Part shown: positions 33,919-44,748 of the stretch, one piece after another
Layout: every line of letters starts with the position of its first letter
Position numbering within the stretch: the first letter of the stretch is position 1
Origin: Linnemannia hyalina
Taxonomy: Eukaryota > Mortierellomycota > Mortierellomycetes > Mortierellales > Mortierellaceae
Direction: 5' to 3'
DNA: 64,000 nt
Assembly: GCA_019671135.1 (NCBI GenBank)
Contig: JAHRHY010000009.1
Coordinates: 1,302,001-1,366,000, forward strand
Translations under genes and position numbers: made by a program
Notes under the pieces: generated by a model
Databases searched by the model: none
Seen by the model: the letters and a program-made list of their open reading frames with translations, nothing else
Told to the model about the DNA's origin: nothing

Positions 33919-36473
33919 ATGGAATACCGAAACGGCTTGCTACAATCGCTCATGGCCATACTCCGCAACATTCCGACAACGCGGAAGGGCCGCCGCTACT
34001 GCCTCGTCTTTCTCGTCGTCTCGATTGGCTTCGTCCTCATCCTCACACTCAACCACTCTTCAAAAGCACTCTCCCTCAGCTCCTCGGCCCTATTCTTTGG
34101 GCTCGATAGCAACTGGAAGCCGATCACGGCAGAGAACAATCGATGGAGAGGACAGACCGTCGCCAGAGAGTTCAAGCTCCCTGAAGCAACATGGACCTGC
34201 ACGGACGATCACCTCAGCGAACAGGAAAAGGACACAAAGGCGAACAGACGGACTCGGCAATGTGTTATCCAGAATCTATGTGTGGATAGAAAAGGTACTG
34301 ATCGCCGTTAGAACTGCAGACAATACGTACATCTTCAATTGGCACCGAGAGAGTAGGATGAAAGAACAGAAGTATTTTTTTGTGATACTGGTCGTTTCGT
34401 TTCTGATTCACATATAATTTTCTTTTCTAACGTTTTTTCTTTTTCTCGTTCATCTTTTTTCGATCTCAGGCGCATTCATTCGCAGTAACGGTCTCGGATC
34501 CCGCAAAAACATGCCTAAGGTCAACTTGTTGTCCTCGGCCGAAGAAGCAGACGCCTATTGGCAGCCAAGGCTACAGCGGTCATGGAGAAACGTCATCCAG
34601 GCCCATTTTATCAACGAGACCGTCTTTGTCCATGGATTGTACTCGCCCTTTCACTTTTCGCATTGGCTTTACAACGGGATGCTCCCTCTCTACAGGTAAG
34701 AACGTAGAAACACGACAGGATCAAGGAACAGCAGGCTACAGACAGAGGCAACCTTATGCAGCAAAAAATTCTAATCCGTTGTCTTTGTTCTCATATCTAT
34801 CACAACATAGCACAATGAAGCGATTTGGAGGCACAAAGAATTCATGGACCTTCCGTGCTGCTCGGTACCAACAGGACAGCATCAACCGACAGGGCACCTG
34901 GGAGATGGGCCACTTTTTTCAAACCGGCAAGGAACTCGTTCTCTCCCAAGCCGAAATGTCCACGGCGTTTCAGACTCTCCCACCCTCGGACGCACCTATC
35001 TGTTTCCAAAGGGCTGTCATCGGATTGGGCTCCCAGTGTGCGCTGAGTTACTGCGAGATCAACATCCCTACAGAGATTTACAAGAAATTCCGGGAAGAGC
35101 TCGCGGAATATTACTGGTCGACTACGGAGGCTTGGTCAAGGCATCTGAGGAACGCGCAGGAGGCGATCAATAGCAGGTGGAGGCATCATGAGCAGGGACA
35201 CGAAGCCCGCCAGGAGGTGGGAACAGAAAAGAAGAGACAGGAGGCGCCAGGAAGCAAAGCATCGAACTCGCCGCTGAAGTGCCTGGAGTCGGCCAGATAC
35301 TACAACTTTGAGACTGCAGGACCCAACCACGGCCTTGAGCAGGGCGAGGCACAGAGCAGAATCGGACAGATAAACCCTGACGTTGCGGATCCTCCAGAGG
35401 GCTACCAGAACCTGCTTGTCGAGTCAGGTGCCGGAGTTGACTCGGGCAAAGCGAGTAAGCGAAAGCTGGTGGTCGGTATCATCCAGCGGGAGAGTTCCAG
35501 ACGACTTGTCAACGACGACGAGCTGATTCAAGGTCTCGTCCAGGCGGGGTTCCGTGTCAAGTGGATGAGCTTTGATCATGGGTGCGGGATTGCGGAGACG
35601 GCCTACTTGCTTCGGGATATCCATGTTCTCATCACGCCTCATGGAAACGCCATCGGGACGTCGGTCTTCATGCCCAGCCACGACCCTGTGTCGACCATCA
35701 TCAGCGTCGACCACTCGCGATTCAAGGAAGAATGGTTCATGTTTACTGCCACGGCACTCGGTCAACGATTTACTCAGACCTTTTGTGGGCCGAACAACTA
35801 TGTGGACGACGTCTCGCGAGAGCATTGCCCGTATATCAAGGATCTCAAAGCCGGCCGCGATAACATGGTTGTTGTGCCCAACCTCATCTTGGGTCTACCG
35901 AATTCTATGGTCAAGACTGATGCGGAGAAAGCGTCCATGTCTGGCTTAGCCCTGAAAAGACTGCGAAACAAGAACCAGGACTATGTCAACAGCAACCCTG
36001 CGGCCCAGAAACTAGCCGAGGAGGAGATGGATGCCCTCATTGGTCCTGAAAGGCCCGATGCATTGATTCGAAAGTACGGCGAGGATATCTGGACATTCCT
36101 ATGGTTTTTCTGGAAAGAAGCTCCTCGGTATGTAGATGTTATCCGGGTGGTCAAGTTTGTGGAGTCGCTGCAAGGGGATCTGGAACAGGAAAAACTCATT
36201 GAGACGACAAACACCCAACAGAACCTGCACTTGGACGACCCGCAGAGGTCATTTAGGCACTATTTGAACTATGTGCGAAAGGGTCAGGCCTGCGGATTGA
36301 CGGGGTGCAGTGTTATCATGGAGAGGAACGTGGCAAACGAGACGACAGCTGCGTTCGGAAAGCACTCGATCGATGACATTTCTAAGTGGGGCCTGTCGAC
36401 GAGTGAGAGCCAGGCGTTGAGGGAAGGGTTGACATCCGAGGTTTTGAAATCCATCTGGCAGATTGAACCCTAG
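33919..36473 (+). CDS. GT61-like glycosyltransferase, type II membrane protein
   Basis: Three exons: 33919-34294, 34470-34695 and 34811-36473, in phase, 754 residues. A type II anchor (about residues 28-46, CLVFLVVSIGFVLIL) follows a short basic cytosolic tail. The lumenal part includes a region with VHGLYSPFHFSHWLYNG, and later a Rossmann-like block with VVGIIQRESSRRL, DIHVLITPHGNAIGTSVFMP and ISVDHS, resembling the DUF563/GT61 signature that includes the HG(A/N) loop. Such enzymes transfer xylose or GlcNAc to glycans or EGF domains in the Golgi or ER. The sugar here cannot be told. The C-terminal 200 residues are an extension. The ATG at 33919 was chosen because it gives the anchor; the ORF from 33854 is in another frame. 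Confidence 0.75.
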
Positions 36474-36805
36474 AAAAAGAAAAGGCAACAGTGCCATATC
36501 GTTGGTGGGTTTTTGGACAACAACAAATAATAATAAAAATAAACACCACTTCTTACCGGCGGCGACATGTACAAAATGAGAGTGCGGAGCGTTTGTTTGT
36601 ATGTTCAATTGACATCATGGCACTGCCAACTCTAAATCTTTCTACTCTCTTGGCAACAACATCAAGAATGGTCCGACTTGATTTTACATGGACGGGGGAC
36701 ACCTTTTCTCTTGCTTGGCCCTACACTTGGCAACCTCTGATCTGACTAAGGTTTACTTCTGCTTCTGCCAAGATAACAAAACCTTGCCCCTCTCCCTCTC
36801 TAAGT
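36474..36805 (+). promoter_or_regulatory. duplicated upstream block of class A small gene 1
   Basis: From about 36607 (ATTGACATCATGGC) to the ATG at 36978 this region aligns with 40530-40895 and 45177-45525. The block includes a shared GGTTTACTTCTGCTTCTGCC stretch. Confidence 0.7.
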
Positions 36806-36822
36806 ATTGCGGATTCCGCAAT
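36806..36822. promoter_or_regulatory. 17-bp perfect palindrome, class A promoter 1
   Basis: ATTGCGGATTCCGCAAT, an inverted repeat of ATTGCGGA around one central base, 16 bases before the TATA box. It is identical at 40724 and 45354. The outer ATTGC/GCAAT half-sites resemble bZIP C/EBP-type half-sites with wider spacing. A dimeric regulator is inferred. Confidence 0.6.
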
Positions 36823-36838
36823 TGAAGAAACAAACGAG

Positions 36839-36846
36839 TATATAAA
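36839..36846 (+). promoter_or_regulatory. TATA box of class A small gene 1
   Basis: TATATAAA, 139 bases before the ATG at 36978; the same spacing is found in the other two class A copies. Confidence 0.7.
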
Positions 36847-36977
36847 GGCGTAACCATCTCCTCTTTCCCTCTCATCATCAAACACATCCTCAAAGCAACA
36901 AAAGCAGCCAGTTCCAAGCCTACTCAAGCAACCCTCAGTCCTCTCTCACAACAACCCAAGAAACACTCAAGCCAACC

Positions 36978-37166
36978 ATGTCTCTCTTCAAGCGCTCCAA
37001 CAAGAACAAGACCGCCTCTGCTGCCTCGACCCCAGCTCAGACCCCTCGCACCTCGATTCAAACCATCCGTGATACCACCGGTACCAAGATGACCCCCGAG
37101 GAGGCCCTCTACAAGATCTCTCACAACATGATGTCCAATGCCTCGACCGGTCCCTTTATCCGCTAA
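36978..37166 (+). CDS. KRSNKNK-family small protein, class A copy 1
   Basis: 62 residues, no intron. It begins MSLFKRSNKNKTASAAS, continues with a PAQTPRTSIQ motif and a TPEEALYKISHNM helix-like stretch, and ends GPFIR. It is basic at the N-terminus, Ser/Thr/Pro-rich in the middle, with no secretion signal, membrane segment or cysteine. Class A copy 2 differs from it only by silent changes (four seen), so the protein is under purifying selection. The strong TATA promoter and unstructured CA-rich leader suggest high expression. A polyadenylation-type TACAATAAAC lies about 90 bases after the stop. SPAQTPR-type sites could be phosphorylated. Function unknown. Confidence 0.8.
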   Translation: MSLFKRSNKNKTASAASTPAQTPRTSIQTIRDTTGTKMTPEEALYKISHNMMSNASTGPFIR

Positions 37167-37588
37167 AGGAATGACTCCTTGGATCGGCGACTCACCTAGC
37201 TGACACCACCATACCCTTCACTCACTCACTCGCATTTAAATCATTCACCCTGTACAATAAACAACTTATCTTTTAACCTTGTAACCATCATTTATTGTTG
37301 ACGAATGTGTTGTAAGTCCTGACAGTTTTGTTCTCACAGTGTGCTTTTGAACACGGTAATTCTTATTTTTTTTGATCCCTCGTGTTAGCATTGCCATAAA
37401 GAAGAAGCCGATTGTCCTTTGTTAACCTAAGATGATTCCTCGTTCTTTCAAAAGAATATTTTCGCTTGCGGTCATGAATGGAGTTCCAAGGTCTCCAGTG
37501 TCTTTTTCGCCCCGCAGGCTACTTGTTCATGAACAAGACCCAAGGTAACGATAGTTACTGCGGCAAAAAGTAACGGGGGGGACTGATT

Positions 37589-37610
37589 CTGTCTGAGATT
37601 CATTCGAGAC
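37589..37610 (+). promoter_or_regulatory. class B promoter block upstream of the frameshifted copy
   Basis: A 22-base stretch beginning CTGTCTGAGATTCATTC, followed by GGTTCATCAG, is matched with one mismatch at 44059-44080 before the intact class B gene. It lies about 240-260 bases before each ATG. Confidence 0.55.
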
Positions 37611-37829
37611 CACTATGGTTCATCAGCGAAAGAGAACTGACAGTTAGTCCTACGCACGACCTTTTGAAACGTTTTACACATTCCTTGCAAAAGTATAGAA
37701 GGTGGCAGGAGGTCCACTCTCTCTTCTTTTTTCTTCACTATCATCAAACAACCAACGCAAGTCAAGAAATACTTCAACGTCTTCAACAATAAACTCACCT
37801 ACACCAACACTCTCTCACAAGCTAAAAAG

Positions 37830-37907
37830 ATGTCCTTCTTCAAGCGATTCCACAAGAACAAGACCGCCTCGGCCATTTCACCCCTGCGAAAACCTCTCGC
37901 GCATTGA
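37830..37907 (+). pseudogene. KRSNKNK-family small gene, frameshifted class B copy
   Basis: Starts MSFFKRFHKNKTASAIS, then goes off frame and stops after 25 codons. Compared with the copy at 44320, one base is missing after the GCCATTTC position. The +1-shifted frame continues with a recognisable TPAKTSRALM stretch, then stops early. Its leader (CACTATCATCAAACAA and so on) is also related to that of 44320. A dead copy, or a 25-residue peptide at most. Confidence 0.7.
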
Positions 37908-38232
37908 TGACTATTGAGGATAGGACATAGATAGGTTTGCCCTAGAGGGAGAATTAGAGCCTTCCTTTTCTTTTTATTCGCGAATACAAGCTGGTTATCA
38001 AGTTGTCCATGGCCGATCGTTTGATCAAGAGCCTCCAAGAATGGTAGAGTTGATGCTCCACGGGCGACCATAACCAGTCCTACCCTGAGTACCAATCTAA
38101 GACTGGCGTCATCTTGCGCCTCCACCACAGCAAATAATGTGCGCCTCCAGGCACATCTGGCTGAATAAATACACAGCCATTATCATCCTCCCCTCAGTTT
38201 TTTCACGTACACACCACACCTTTTTCTTCCAT
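37908..38232. other. intergenic between the dead small gene and the F-box gene
   Basis: Unique sequence with no coding support; contains the leader of the next gene. Confidence 0.4.
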
Positions 38233-40308
38233 ATGCTCTTCGCTCCCACAGCTCATTCCCTCTCCCTCTCCATCTTTAATATCCCTCTCATCCTCGACCT
38301 CATCTGCGACAACCTCACAAAAGACGACCTCCTTCCTTGCCTCCAAGCCTCCCGCGACTGGCACGACCTCTTCAAGCCCCAGATTGTTCGATATGTCCGC
38401 TTTGCAGATCTAAAAAAACAACAAACATGGAACATCCTTGACCGCGCCGCTGGAATCCGATCCCTCACTATCGACATATCCGACGCTGGATGGTTCCTTA
38501 ACAACCCTTATTCGCCTTGTGTCAACCTCCGGACTCTCCGCTGTGTCGACTTTGGATATCTCGAACCCGGTGACTACAACGACTACTACGACTATAATCT
38601 GGATGAAGTCGGCGACCGTAATCTGACAGGACGTCCAGTCGACTCAAACACCAACGCCCTGAATTTGGTCCAGTCGAATCTCAACCTGACCGCTCTCGAG
38701 GTGACACATGAACGGCAACACTATCGTGCCAATCATTTTACACCGGCCGTTTTCCTTTCTATTTCCAATCTTCAATCCCTCTTGCTCATCAAGATTGAGC
38801 TGGATGTTGTTCTCCCAGGGTCGTTCCTTTTTACCGTCTTGCAATATCTGCCGCAGCCCTTGGAGGACCTTTTGTTTTCAGTAAAGGGCTTGCATAAACT
38901 AACAGGAACCTCAACCGCCGCTCAACCCACTTCCCAGCAACACCACTTTCTTCGACGGGTCACCTTACATCCATGTTGTTACTGGGATGGCAACGAGGAT
39001 GACCAAACAAGCGAGGGTATTCCTTTCAATGAAGCCATCATTTCACTGGTCCGGTGCTCGCCTCGTTTGGTGGACCTCAAGGTCTCGAACTATTGCGGGC
39101 ATGTAGCAGTGTTACTACAGGCCCTCGCCGATCACTGCGCGGATGTAGAGACTATCGACTTTGAGGGACACAGTCACCCAGTCTTCAATGCCGTGACTCT
39201 GACAGGATCCCTTTTGCGCCTACGGGAGTTCCGACTAGCAGGATACTACACAGCCAACAACGAAGACGAACGACAACTGGTCCCAACCTTCCTCCGCCGG
39301 TCATCGTCAACACTCGAGGTGATCTCGATCGAACCAAGCTACAATTTATCCAATTTTGCTACCAACCCCTTCATGACCGCAGAATGGAACTTTTGGCCCG
39401 AATGCCCCCGTCTCCGAGAATACGCGTTTATACTCAAAACGAGCTATTTTCATCAAGTTGCGCCAGACTTCCACTCCATCGATGTCCTAGTCGAATTGCT
39501 CTCACGACCGACTATCGCCTGTATGGAGCTACAGAAGCTGAGGATCGGGATCACGGATTGCAGCGGATATGAGGAATGTGGTCGACACTCGTGTGGGGGT
39601 GTAGTTTTTCAGACTCGGGGCTGCTACGAGCATCAAGAACACTTTCTTCGGTTGATCCGGCCATTCCTCCGGTGCCTTCAGTCGTTTCGTCGTCTTCGTC
39701 AACACAACGTTTTGATTTGGTGGGACCTCTGCAGGTCAATATGCGGGTTGAACTTGGATGAGATACTTCTTCGCATCAATCGACCGCCGACTACGACAGT
39801 TGACGGTTGTGCAACAGGATTCATTAACGACGATACCGGCAGCGGCAGCGGCAGCAGAAGTGAGAGAGAGGCAACATCGCTACCACCAAAGGAGCCGGAG
39901 TTCACTAGGCAGGACCTGAGATGGCTGGGCTTCCATCGGCGTTGGCGTTCTGGCGAGGACAAGCAGCTAAACGTAGAGGCAGATGCACATGTAAAAAAGT
40001 TGCGGAGCGTCAAAGAGGATACCCAGGACGAGAACGCAGGAACGGCATGGGCACGCAGCTACAGACGTGTCGGTTGCAACTGGAAGGACTGGGAGAGCTT
40101 AGCAGGTCTCTATGGTTGTGTTCCCACAAGACATGGCAGGGCTCGCGACGTATATGTTGTGGACTGCGACCATGTACACTGTCCAAACGATATGCCCTAT
40201 GGGATGGATGACGGTTTGGACAGGTTCTTGTCAGGGCATGATGTCAAAGTCGAACGGGGGCATCGCCGGCGGTCAATGCAGCGATGCAGGAGAAAAATAA
40301 TAAATTAG
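38233..40308 (+). CDS. F-box-like/LRR-type protein
   Basis: 691 residues, single exon. I prefer the ATG at 38233 because the 32 codons before it in the same frame look like leader. Residues 15-60 (NIPLILDLICDNLTKDDLLPCLQASRDWHDLF) fit an F-box: proline near the start, alternating Leu, then a Trp after the second helix. A long region of irregular leucine-rich units follows to about 500. The C-terminal part is basic and Cys/His-containing (HGRARDVYVVDCDHVHC). F-box proteins recruit substrates to SCF ubiquitin ligases; the substrate is unknown. The last 20-odd codons recur as a relic at 44749, showing that the gene's 3' end was copied with the following promoter. Confidence 0.65.
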   Translation: MLFAPTAHSLSLSIFNIPLILDLICDNLTKDDLLPCLQASRDWHDLFKPQIVRYVRFADLKKQQTWNILDRAAGIRSLTIDISDAGWFLNNPYSPCVNLRTLRCVDFGYLEPGDYNDYYDYNLDEVGDRNLTGRPVDSNTNALNLVQSNLNLTALEVTHERQHYRANHFTPAVFLSISNLQSLLLIKIELDVVLPGSFLFTVLQYLPQPLEDLLFSVKGLHKLTGTSTAAQPTSQQHHFLRRVTLHPCCYWDGNEDDQTSEGIPFNEAIISLVRCSPRLVDLKVSNYCGHVAVLLQALADHCADVETIDFEGHSHPVFNAVTLTGSLLRLREFRLAGYYTANNEDERQLVPTFLRRSSSTLEVISIEPSYNLSNFATNPFMTAEWNFWPECPRLREYAFILKTSYFHQVAPDFHSIDVLVELLSRPTIACMELQKLRIGITDCSGYEECGRHSCGGVVFQTRGCYEHQEHFLRLIRPFLRCLQSFRRLRQHNVLIWWDLCRSICGLNLDEILLRINRPPTTTVDGCATGFINDDTGSGSGSRSEREATSLPPKEPEFTRQDLRWLGFHRRWRSGEDKQLNVEADAHVKKLRSVKEDTQDENAGTAWARSYRRVGCNWKDWESLAGLYGCVPTRHGRARDVYVVDCDHVHCPNDMPYGMDDGLDRFLSGHDVKVERGHRRRSMQRCRRKIIN

Positions 40309-40723
40309 CGTGTGCCAAGCACCCTTTTTTCCTTTTCGTTACCTCCGATTTGTTTTTGTTACCCTAAAAGGTATCCGTGCCATGAGTGTGTACCTTACCT
40401 TGTGGGGAGTTCATAAAGCATCCATGAATGCGCGCTTTATTTTTTTGTTATCTCCTTTAGGAAAGGATCGGTCATTCACCCTCACTTCATACTGCGGATG
40501 AATGGAGCAGCGTCGGAGAATATCTTTAATTGACATCATGGCCCTGTCAACTCTAAATCTTTTTACTCTCTTGGCAGCAACAACAACGATCCAGCTTGAA
40601 TTTATATGGACGAGAGACACCCTTTCTCTTACTTGGCCCTGCACTTGGCGGCGTCTGATTTGGCTAAGGTTTACTTCTGCTTCTGCCAAGATAACAAAAT
40701 CTTGCCCCTCTCCATCTCTAAGG

Positions 40724-40740
40724 ATTGCGGATTCCGCAAT
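40724..40740. promoter_or_regulatory. 17-bp perfect palindrome, class A promoter 2
   Basis: Same palindrome as at 36806, again 16 bases before the TATA box. Confidence 0.6.
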
Positions 40741-40756
40741 TGAAGAAACAAACGAG

Positions 40757-40764
40757 TATATAAA
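40757..40764 (+). promoter_or_regulatory. TATA box of class A small gene 2
   Basis: TATATAAA, 139 bases before the ATG at 40896. Confidence 0.7.
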
Positions 40765-40895
40765 GGCGCAACCATCTCCTCTTTCCCTCTCATCATCAAA
40801 CACATCCTCAAAGCAACAAAAGCAACCAGTTCCAAGCCTACTCAAGCAACCCTCAGTCCTCTCTCACAACAACCCAAGAAACACTCAAGCCAACC

Positions 40896-41084
40896 ATGTC
40901 TCTCTTCAAGCGCTCCAACAAGAACAAGACCGCCTCTGCTGCCTCGACCCCAGCTCAGACCCCTCGCACCTCGATTCAAACCATCCGTGATACCACCGGT
41001 ACCAAGATGACCCCCGAGGAGGCCCTATACAAGATCTCTCACAACATGATGTCCAACGCCTCGACCGGTCCCTTCATCCGATAA
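40896..41084 (+). CDS. KRSNKNK-family small protein, class A copy 2
   Basis: 62 residues, identical in sequence to class A copy 1. The nucleotide differences in the coding part are silent (CTC/CTA, AAT/AAC, TTT/TTC, CGC/CGA), and the leaders differ at only a couple of bases. This shows either a recent duplication or ongoing gene conversion. A polyadenylation-type TATAATAAAC follows at about 41178. The gene sits directly after the F-box gene on the same strand. Confidence 0.8.
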   Translation: MSLFKRSNKNKTASAASTPAQTPRTSIQTIRDTTGTKMTPEEALYKISHNMMSNASTGPFIR

Positions 41085-42157
41085 GAGTTGACCCTCTTCT
41101 TTGGCTCAGTGACCCATGTAGCTGACACAAGCAATACCCTCATTCGCTCTCTTGTAATACCAACTCCACATTGTATAATAAACGTAATCACCAAACTCAT
41201 TCATTGTATACATACCAAGTTGAACAAAAAAAAAGCGGGACAGGGCAACTTACATTGACTTTATTTCTAAAATGAATCAATCAAGGATTGGAAATGTCAT
41301 GGCTCCACATCGATCACTCCCGCGCGAGGGCTGTTTGTTGTTTTTATCAAGACATAAACACGCTGTGCTTTTGCCATTGACAATCTTGTCTCGTCGTTTT
41401 TTCTTTGTTAGTCGCACCACTCATATGCCTTTTGCCCATACACCCTTTCTTTCGCTTTTGCCTTATGCGACAAAAAGCGGATGACAAAGAATCCAGATGA
41501 CGCCAACATGTCATTTTTACATGATATCAATTTCCACCTTCGGTTTTTCTTCCAACATCGCCATGAAAACAAGGATGACAAACTATTCAATGAAGTCATT
41601 GACAGGTCCTTTTGCGACATGCAATGCCTTCTAATCCAGGAAACAGAACTCAATTGCTCAGTTGTATACTAACACCTTCATACGTTTTGGATTTCATGGT
41701 TACCAGATATGTCAATGACTGCGGCACGCCCATTTAAGCATGAATTACTGCAAATCCTTGTGTGCTCCTGGGTATCATGGCTGTTGTCGATGATAGACCA
41801 ACCGTGCCTTGACCGATCCATTGGAGCAGATTTATTTGTTATTAGGAATCTTATGCGCAGTTTTACGCCCTGACATGTTGTTCCTCTCCACCCTGCTCTA
41901 CCGCATGGAATTCTTCTCTACTTTCTTTGGTTGGTGACAGTCTTCTCTACTCTGACCTTTTTTTCGGTGGATGGATGGTGGGCTACGCCCAGGTATCACT
42001 GACCATGCGATTGAGGATTTACGTTTTCGGATATATAAAGGCGAGAGAGTAAGGGAAGAGAACTCACAAACCCGAAATCTTCTTCTCTGAAACTATCTCA
42101 AGACCCTTCTTCCTCTATCCTTCTGCCTCTTTCTTTCTCTTGGCCTCTCGCAACATC
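41085..42157. other. intergenic between small genes
   Basis: About 1 kb. No gene supported. A TATA element (GATATATAAAGGCG, about 42031-42044) belongs to the next small gene. The AAAGGCG after TATA is also present in class A. Confidence 0.5.
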
Positions 42158-42373
42158 ATGCTCCTCTTCAAGCGATTTAACAAGAAAAAATCAGAGTCTA
42201 CCACATCTTCTCCTGCTCAGACCCCAGTTCAGACCCCATGCCAGACCCCGCGTACGTCGATCCAGACTCTCCGTGATTCCGGCATCCAATCGAACCCCGA
42301 CCCCGACAAGATTATCCGCAAGACTACAAGGACCGCAATGACCAGCGCGGCCATTCCCATGTCCGTCCGCTAA
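42158..42373 (+). CDS. KRSNKNK-family small protein, divergent member
   Basis: 71 residues from the ATG at 42158 (the frame is open a little further upstream, but only with a TTG). It begins MLLFKRFNKKKSESTTSSPAQ, then has three QTP units in a row (QTPVQTPCQTPRTS), a longer middle and a KIIRKTTR basic stretch, and ends SVR. It keeps the FKR-x-N-x-KK start, the QTPRTSIQ core and a C-terminal Arg, but lacks the EEA-(I/L)-YKI helix. It has its own TATA box about 125 bases upstream. Function unknown. Confidence 0.7.
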   Translation: MLLFKRFNKKKSESTTSSPAQTPVQTPCQTPRTSIQTLRDSGIQSNPDPDKIIRKTTRTAMTSAAIPMSVR

Positions 42374-42496
42374 AAACGCATATACCTTCTCCTCTGTGGC
42401 TGCCTGTCATCTCCTTCAGTCAAATATGGGGCATGATTTTTTTTTCTTGTATAGTATTGTCAGAATAAACTGCTAGATAAAGAAAAAAAAAAAGAT

Positions 42497-43039
42497 CTAC
42501 TTGGGGCAGGTGAACTCAAACGTCATAGAGGACTTCTCAACACTCCACCTCTTGGTCATTCCACCCTCAGTCGACGGGACACTGCTGGGGTCGAATGGCA
42601 AACAATAGTCGACCTTGCCCTTGTCGATTCCCGAAAATGCGTACACGACCGTGACAAAGATGCGCTTGGTTCCATCCGTTTCAAACTTGGCCCTAACTTC
42701 GGCACGTCCACAGGGGAAGGAGCTTTTGCCAGCAAAGCTCTTCCTCGTAATGGGACAGTTCTGGCCCGTGGTCTTGGCCTTGTTGAGATCAATGTCACAG
42801 GCGACATCGGACACCTTGTATTGGTTACTAAGGACGGTGGTGGCGGTGACGAGCTTTAGCTGGTTAGTCGAGCAAGCTTTTTTGAGACTGTCACTGAGGC
42901 TCTTGGATTCGATTCTGGGGCTGATGGTGATGTAGTCGGTGGGAGAAATTGGAGGTGTGAAGACAAAGACTTCTGCGCTGGCGTGTTGGGTCATGGTGGC
43001 CAGGCCAAGGACAATGGCTGAGAGGATGAAGGGCTTCAT
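42497..43039 (-). CDS. secreted six-cysteine protein
   Basis: 180 residues from the ATG at 43039. A signal peptide (MKPFILSAIVLGLATMTQ, then HASA) precedes a mature domain of about 155 residues with six cysteines (AC, AC, NC, PC, YC, TC). It has no known fold and a C-terminal TCPK motif. A probable intron in the 5' leader (43150-43042, GTAAGC donor, CTACCTAG acceptor) brings the leader directly to the ATG, which supports this start over an upstream in-frame one. A decayed relative lies at 45972-46240. It is probably an extracellular or wall protein; function unknown. Confidence 0.7.
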   Translation of the reverse strand: MKPFILSAIVLGLATMTQHASAEVFVFTPPISPTDYITISPRIESKSLSDSLKKACSTNQLKLVTATTVLSNQYKVSDVACDIDLNKAKTTGQNCPITRKSFAGKSSFPCGRAEVRAKFETDGTKRIFVTVVYAFSGIDKGKVDYCLPFDPSSVPSTEGGMTKRWSVEKSSMTFEFTCPK

Positions 43040-43159
43040 TTCTAGGTAGAGTGAAGGCGATCGTGGCAGCAAAGAACGACAAGGCGTGGTCAGCGGGCGT
43101 TTGAATCAGCCTATGTCCTCTTTTCACCCGTGGATGGGAGATATGCTTACTTGGAGAAT

Positions 43160-44058
43160 TGAGCAGCTGGATGGATGGTTGGTGAAAGGTGATTGATGGG
43201 GAGAGAAAATGAAAACGGAAGCATAGCTTCTTTTTATCTTGTAGAGAGAATGGGTGAGTGAACCAGTGTAATCCAACACGCCCCTTCCTTTCCTCTCTTG
43301 TACGGAGTGACACCATACCAGTTGCATTCATGCTTTTATTTTGCGGTGTGAACACCACATAAACCCCATCCCCCTTCTTTACATGCGTCTGGAATTTTAG
43401 TGTGTTCATTCCCCATCGACGTTATTTCGCATCGCATGTATCCATTTCGTTGCATTCCAAGGCCAGCCCCCTTACAGCCGTCATGAAAGAGTGTGTCGTG
43501 CAAAGGACCGTAAAGAAGAGAGTCGTTGACATCCCTTGCTCTATGCAAGAACCTCCTCACTTATTTAGGTCAACACAAAAAAAATGCGCTAATGACTTTC
43601 TCAGGAGGCAGCCCATTGTCCATTGTGTGAACAGACCGTGCGCGGTCCTCCGCCCGCATAAATTACATCCCTCTCCCTTTAAAGCCACCGTCCATCTTGG
43701 ATACTTGTTTTTCTTCGTGTAAGGTTCCATCTCATCACTTGTTCTCACTCCCACATCACCAAGAGGTGACTTAGGGTGCAATAGCATACAACATTCCTTT
43801 GAGTAAATCAAAAGAACCTTGCTGGCTGGATGCTACTCATCACCCTTCCCTCATTCGATTTTTTCGTAGGTAACCTTTTTTAGCACCCATAGGAGATACC
43901 ATGGTTGATTCAAAAGAAGGATCCGTCCTTGCTATGAATCAAGTCCAAGCACTCCAACGTGTATTTTTTGAGAACCCACAATGCCGACGATGATAGGGTT
44001 CGAACTGATGGCTACTGCGGCAGAGTGCAAAACGGCATCCGGCACCTGGGGCATTGAT
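43160..44058. other. intergenic, partly a duplicated class B upstream region
   Basis: About 43900-44000 aligns loosely with 46880-46950 (GCTCCAAGCACTC-type stretch), both upstream of class B small genes. No gene seen. Confidence 0.45.
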
Positions 44059-44080
44059 CTGTCTGAGATTCATTCAAGAC
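44059..44080 (+). promoter_or_regulatory. class B promoter block upstream of the gene at 44320
   Basis: Matches 37589-37610 with one mismatch. A weaker TATA-like ACTTAAATAG lies at about 44193-44202. Confidence 0.5.
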
Positions 44081-44319
44081 ATTTACGGTTCATCAGTGAA
44101 CTAGAACCGTCATGGGTCAGTTGTTCAATTGATCAACAGCTCCGCCCGCAGTTGCAATTGTATTTTAGAGCCGCAGTTTTCTTGGCAGCAAACACTTAAA
44201 TAGGGAATCACAACTCTTTTTTTTTTTTTCTTTTCCACTATCACCATTCAAACAAACAACATTATTTCAAGACCATCAATAACAACCTCACGTACACTCA
44301 CACACTTACCAAGCCAACA

Positions 44320-44505
44320 ATGTCCTTCTTCAAGCGATCAAACAAGAACAAGTCCGCCTCGGCCGCTTCCTCCCCTGCCCAGACCCCTCGCGCATCCATG
44401 CAGAGCTCAAGATCGTCAGATGTCAAGTTGACCCATGAACAGGCCATCTACAAGATTGCCCATAACAAGCTGACCTTTGCCGCCGCCGGAATGTGTGTCC
44501 GTTAA
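44320..44505 (+). CDS. KRSNKNK-family small protein, class B copy
   Basis: 61 residues: MSFFKRSNKNKSASAASS, a PAQTPRASMQ core, a HEQAIYKIAHNKL helix and a CVR end. Compared with class A, the middle is one residue shorter and the last segment carries a cysteine. The leader is CA/AC rich and contains CACTATCACCATTCAAACAA, similar to the frameshifted copy. No targeting signal. Function unknown. Confidence 0.75.
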   Translation: MSFFKRSNKNKSASAASSPAQTPRASMQSSRSSDVKLTHEQAIYKIAHNKLTFAAAGMCVR

Positions 44506-44748
44506 GACACATAGTAGAGATCTAGTTCTTCTCTATCATATATATACCCCGGCATTGCATTTCATCCTCACCTTGTACAACATTAAAGCAACTTGTTTCT
44601 TTCACATTCTATGTCCCTTGTTAACTATCGTTTCAAAAAGTGCCACTTGGCACAGCCTTTACTTGCCTGCGGTGCCTCCCTTTGACCTCCCCTTCCACAC
44701 CAACAGAGGGTCCGTTGACTATGACGATGTGCGCAGACCCTATTTTGC

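Noticed and set aside
43988..44000. GGTTCGAAC resembling a tRNA T-loop/B box
   Set aside because: No A box at the right distance and no cloverleaf pairing visible; it lies in a duplicated promoter region.
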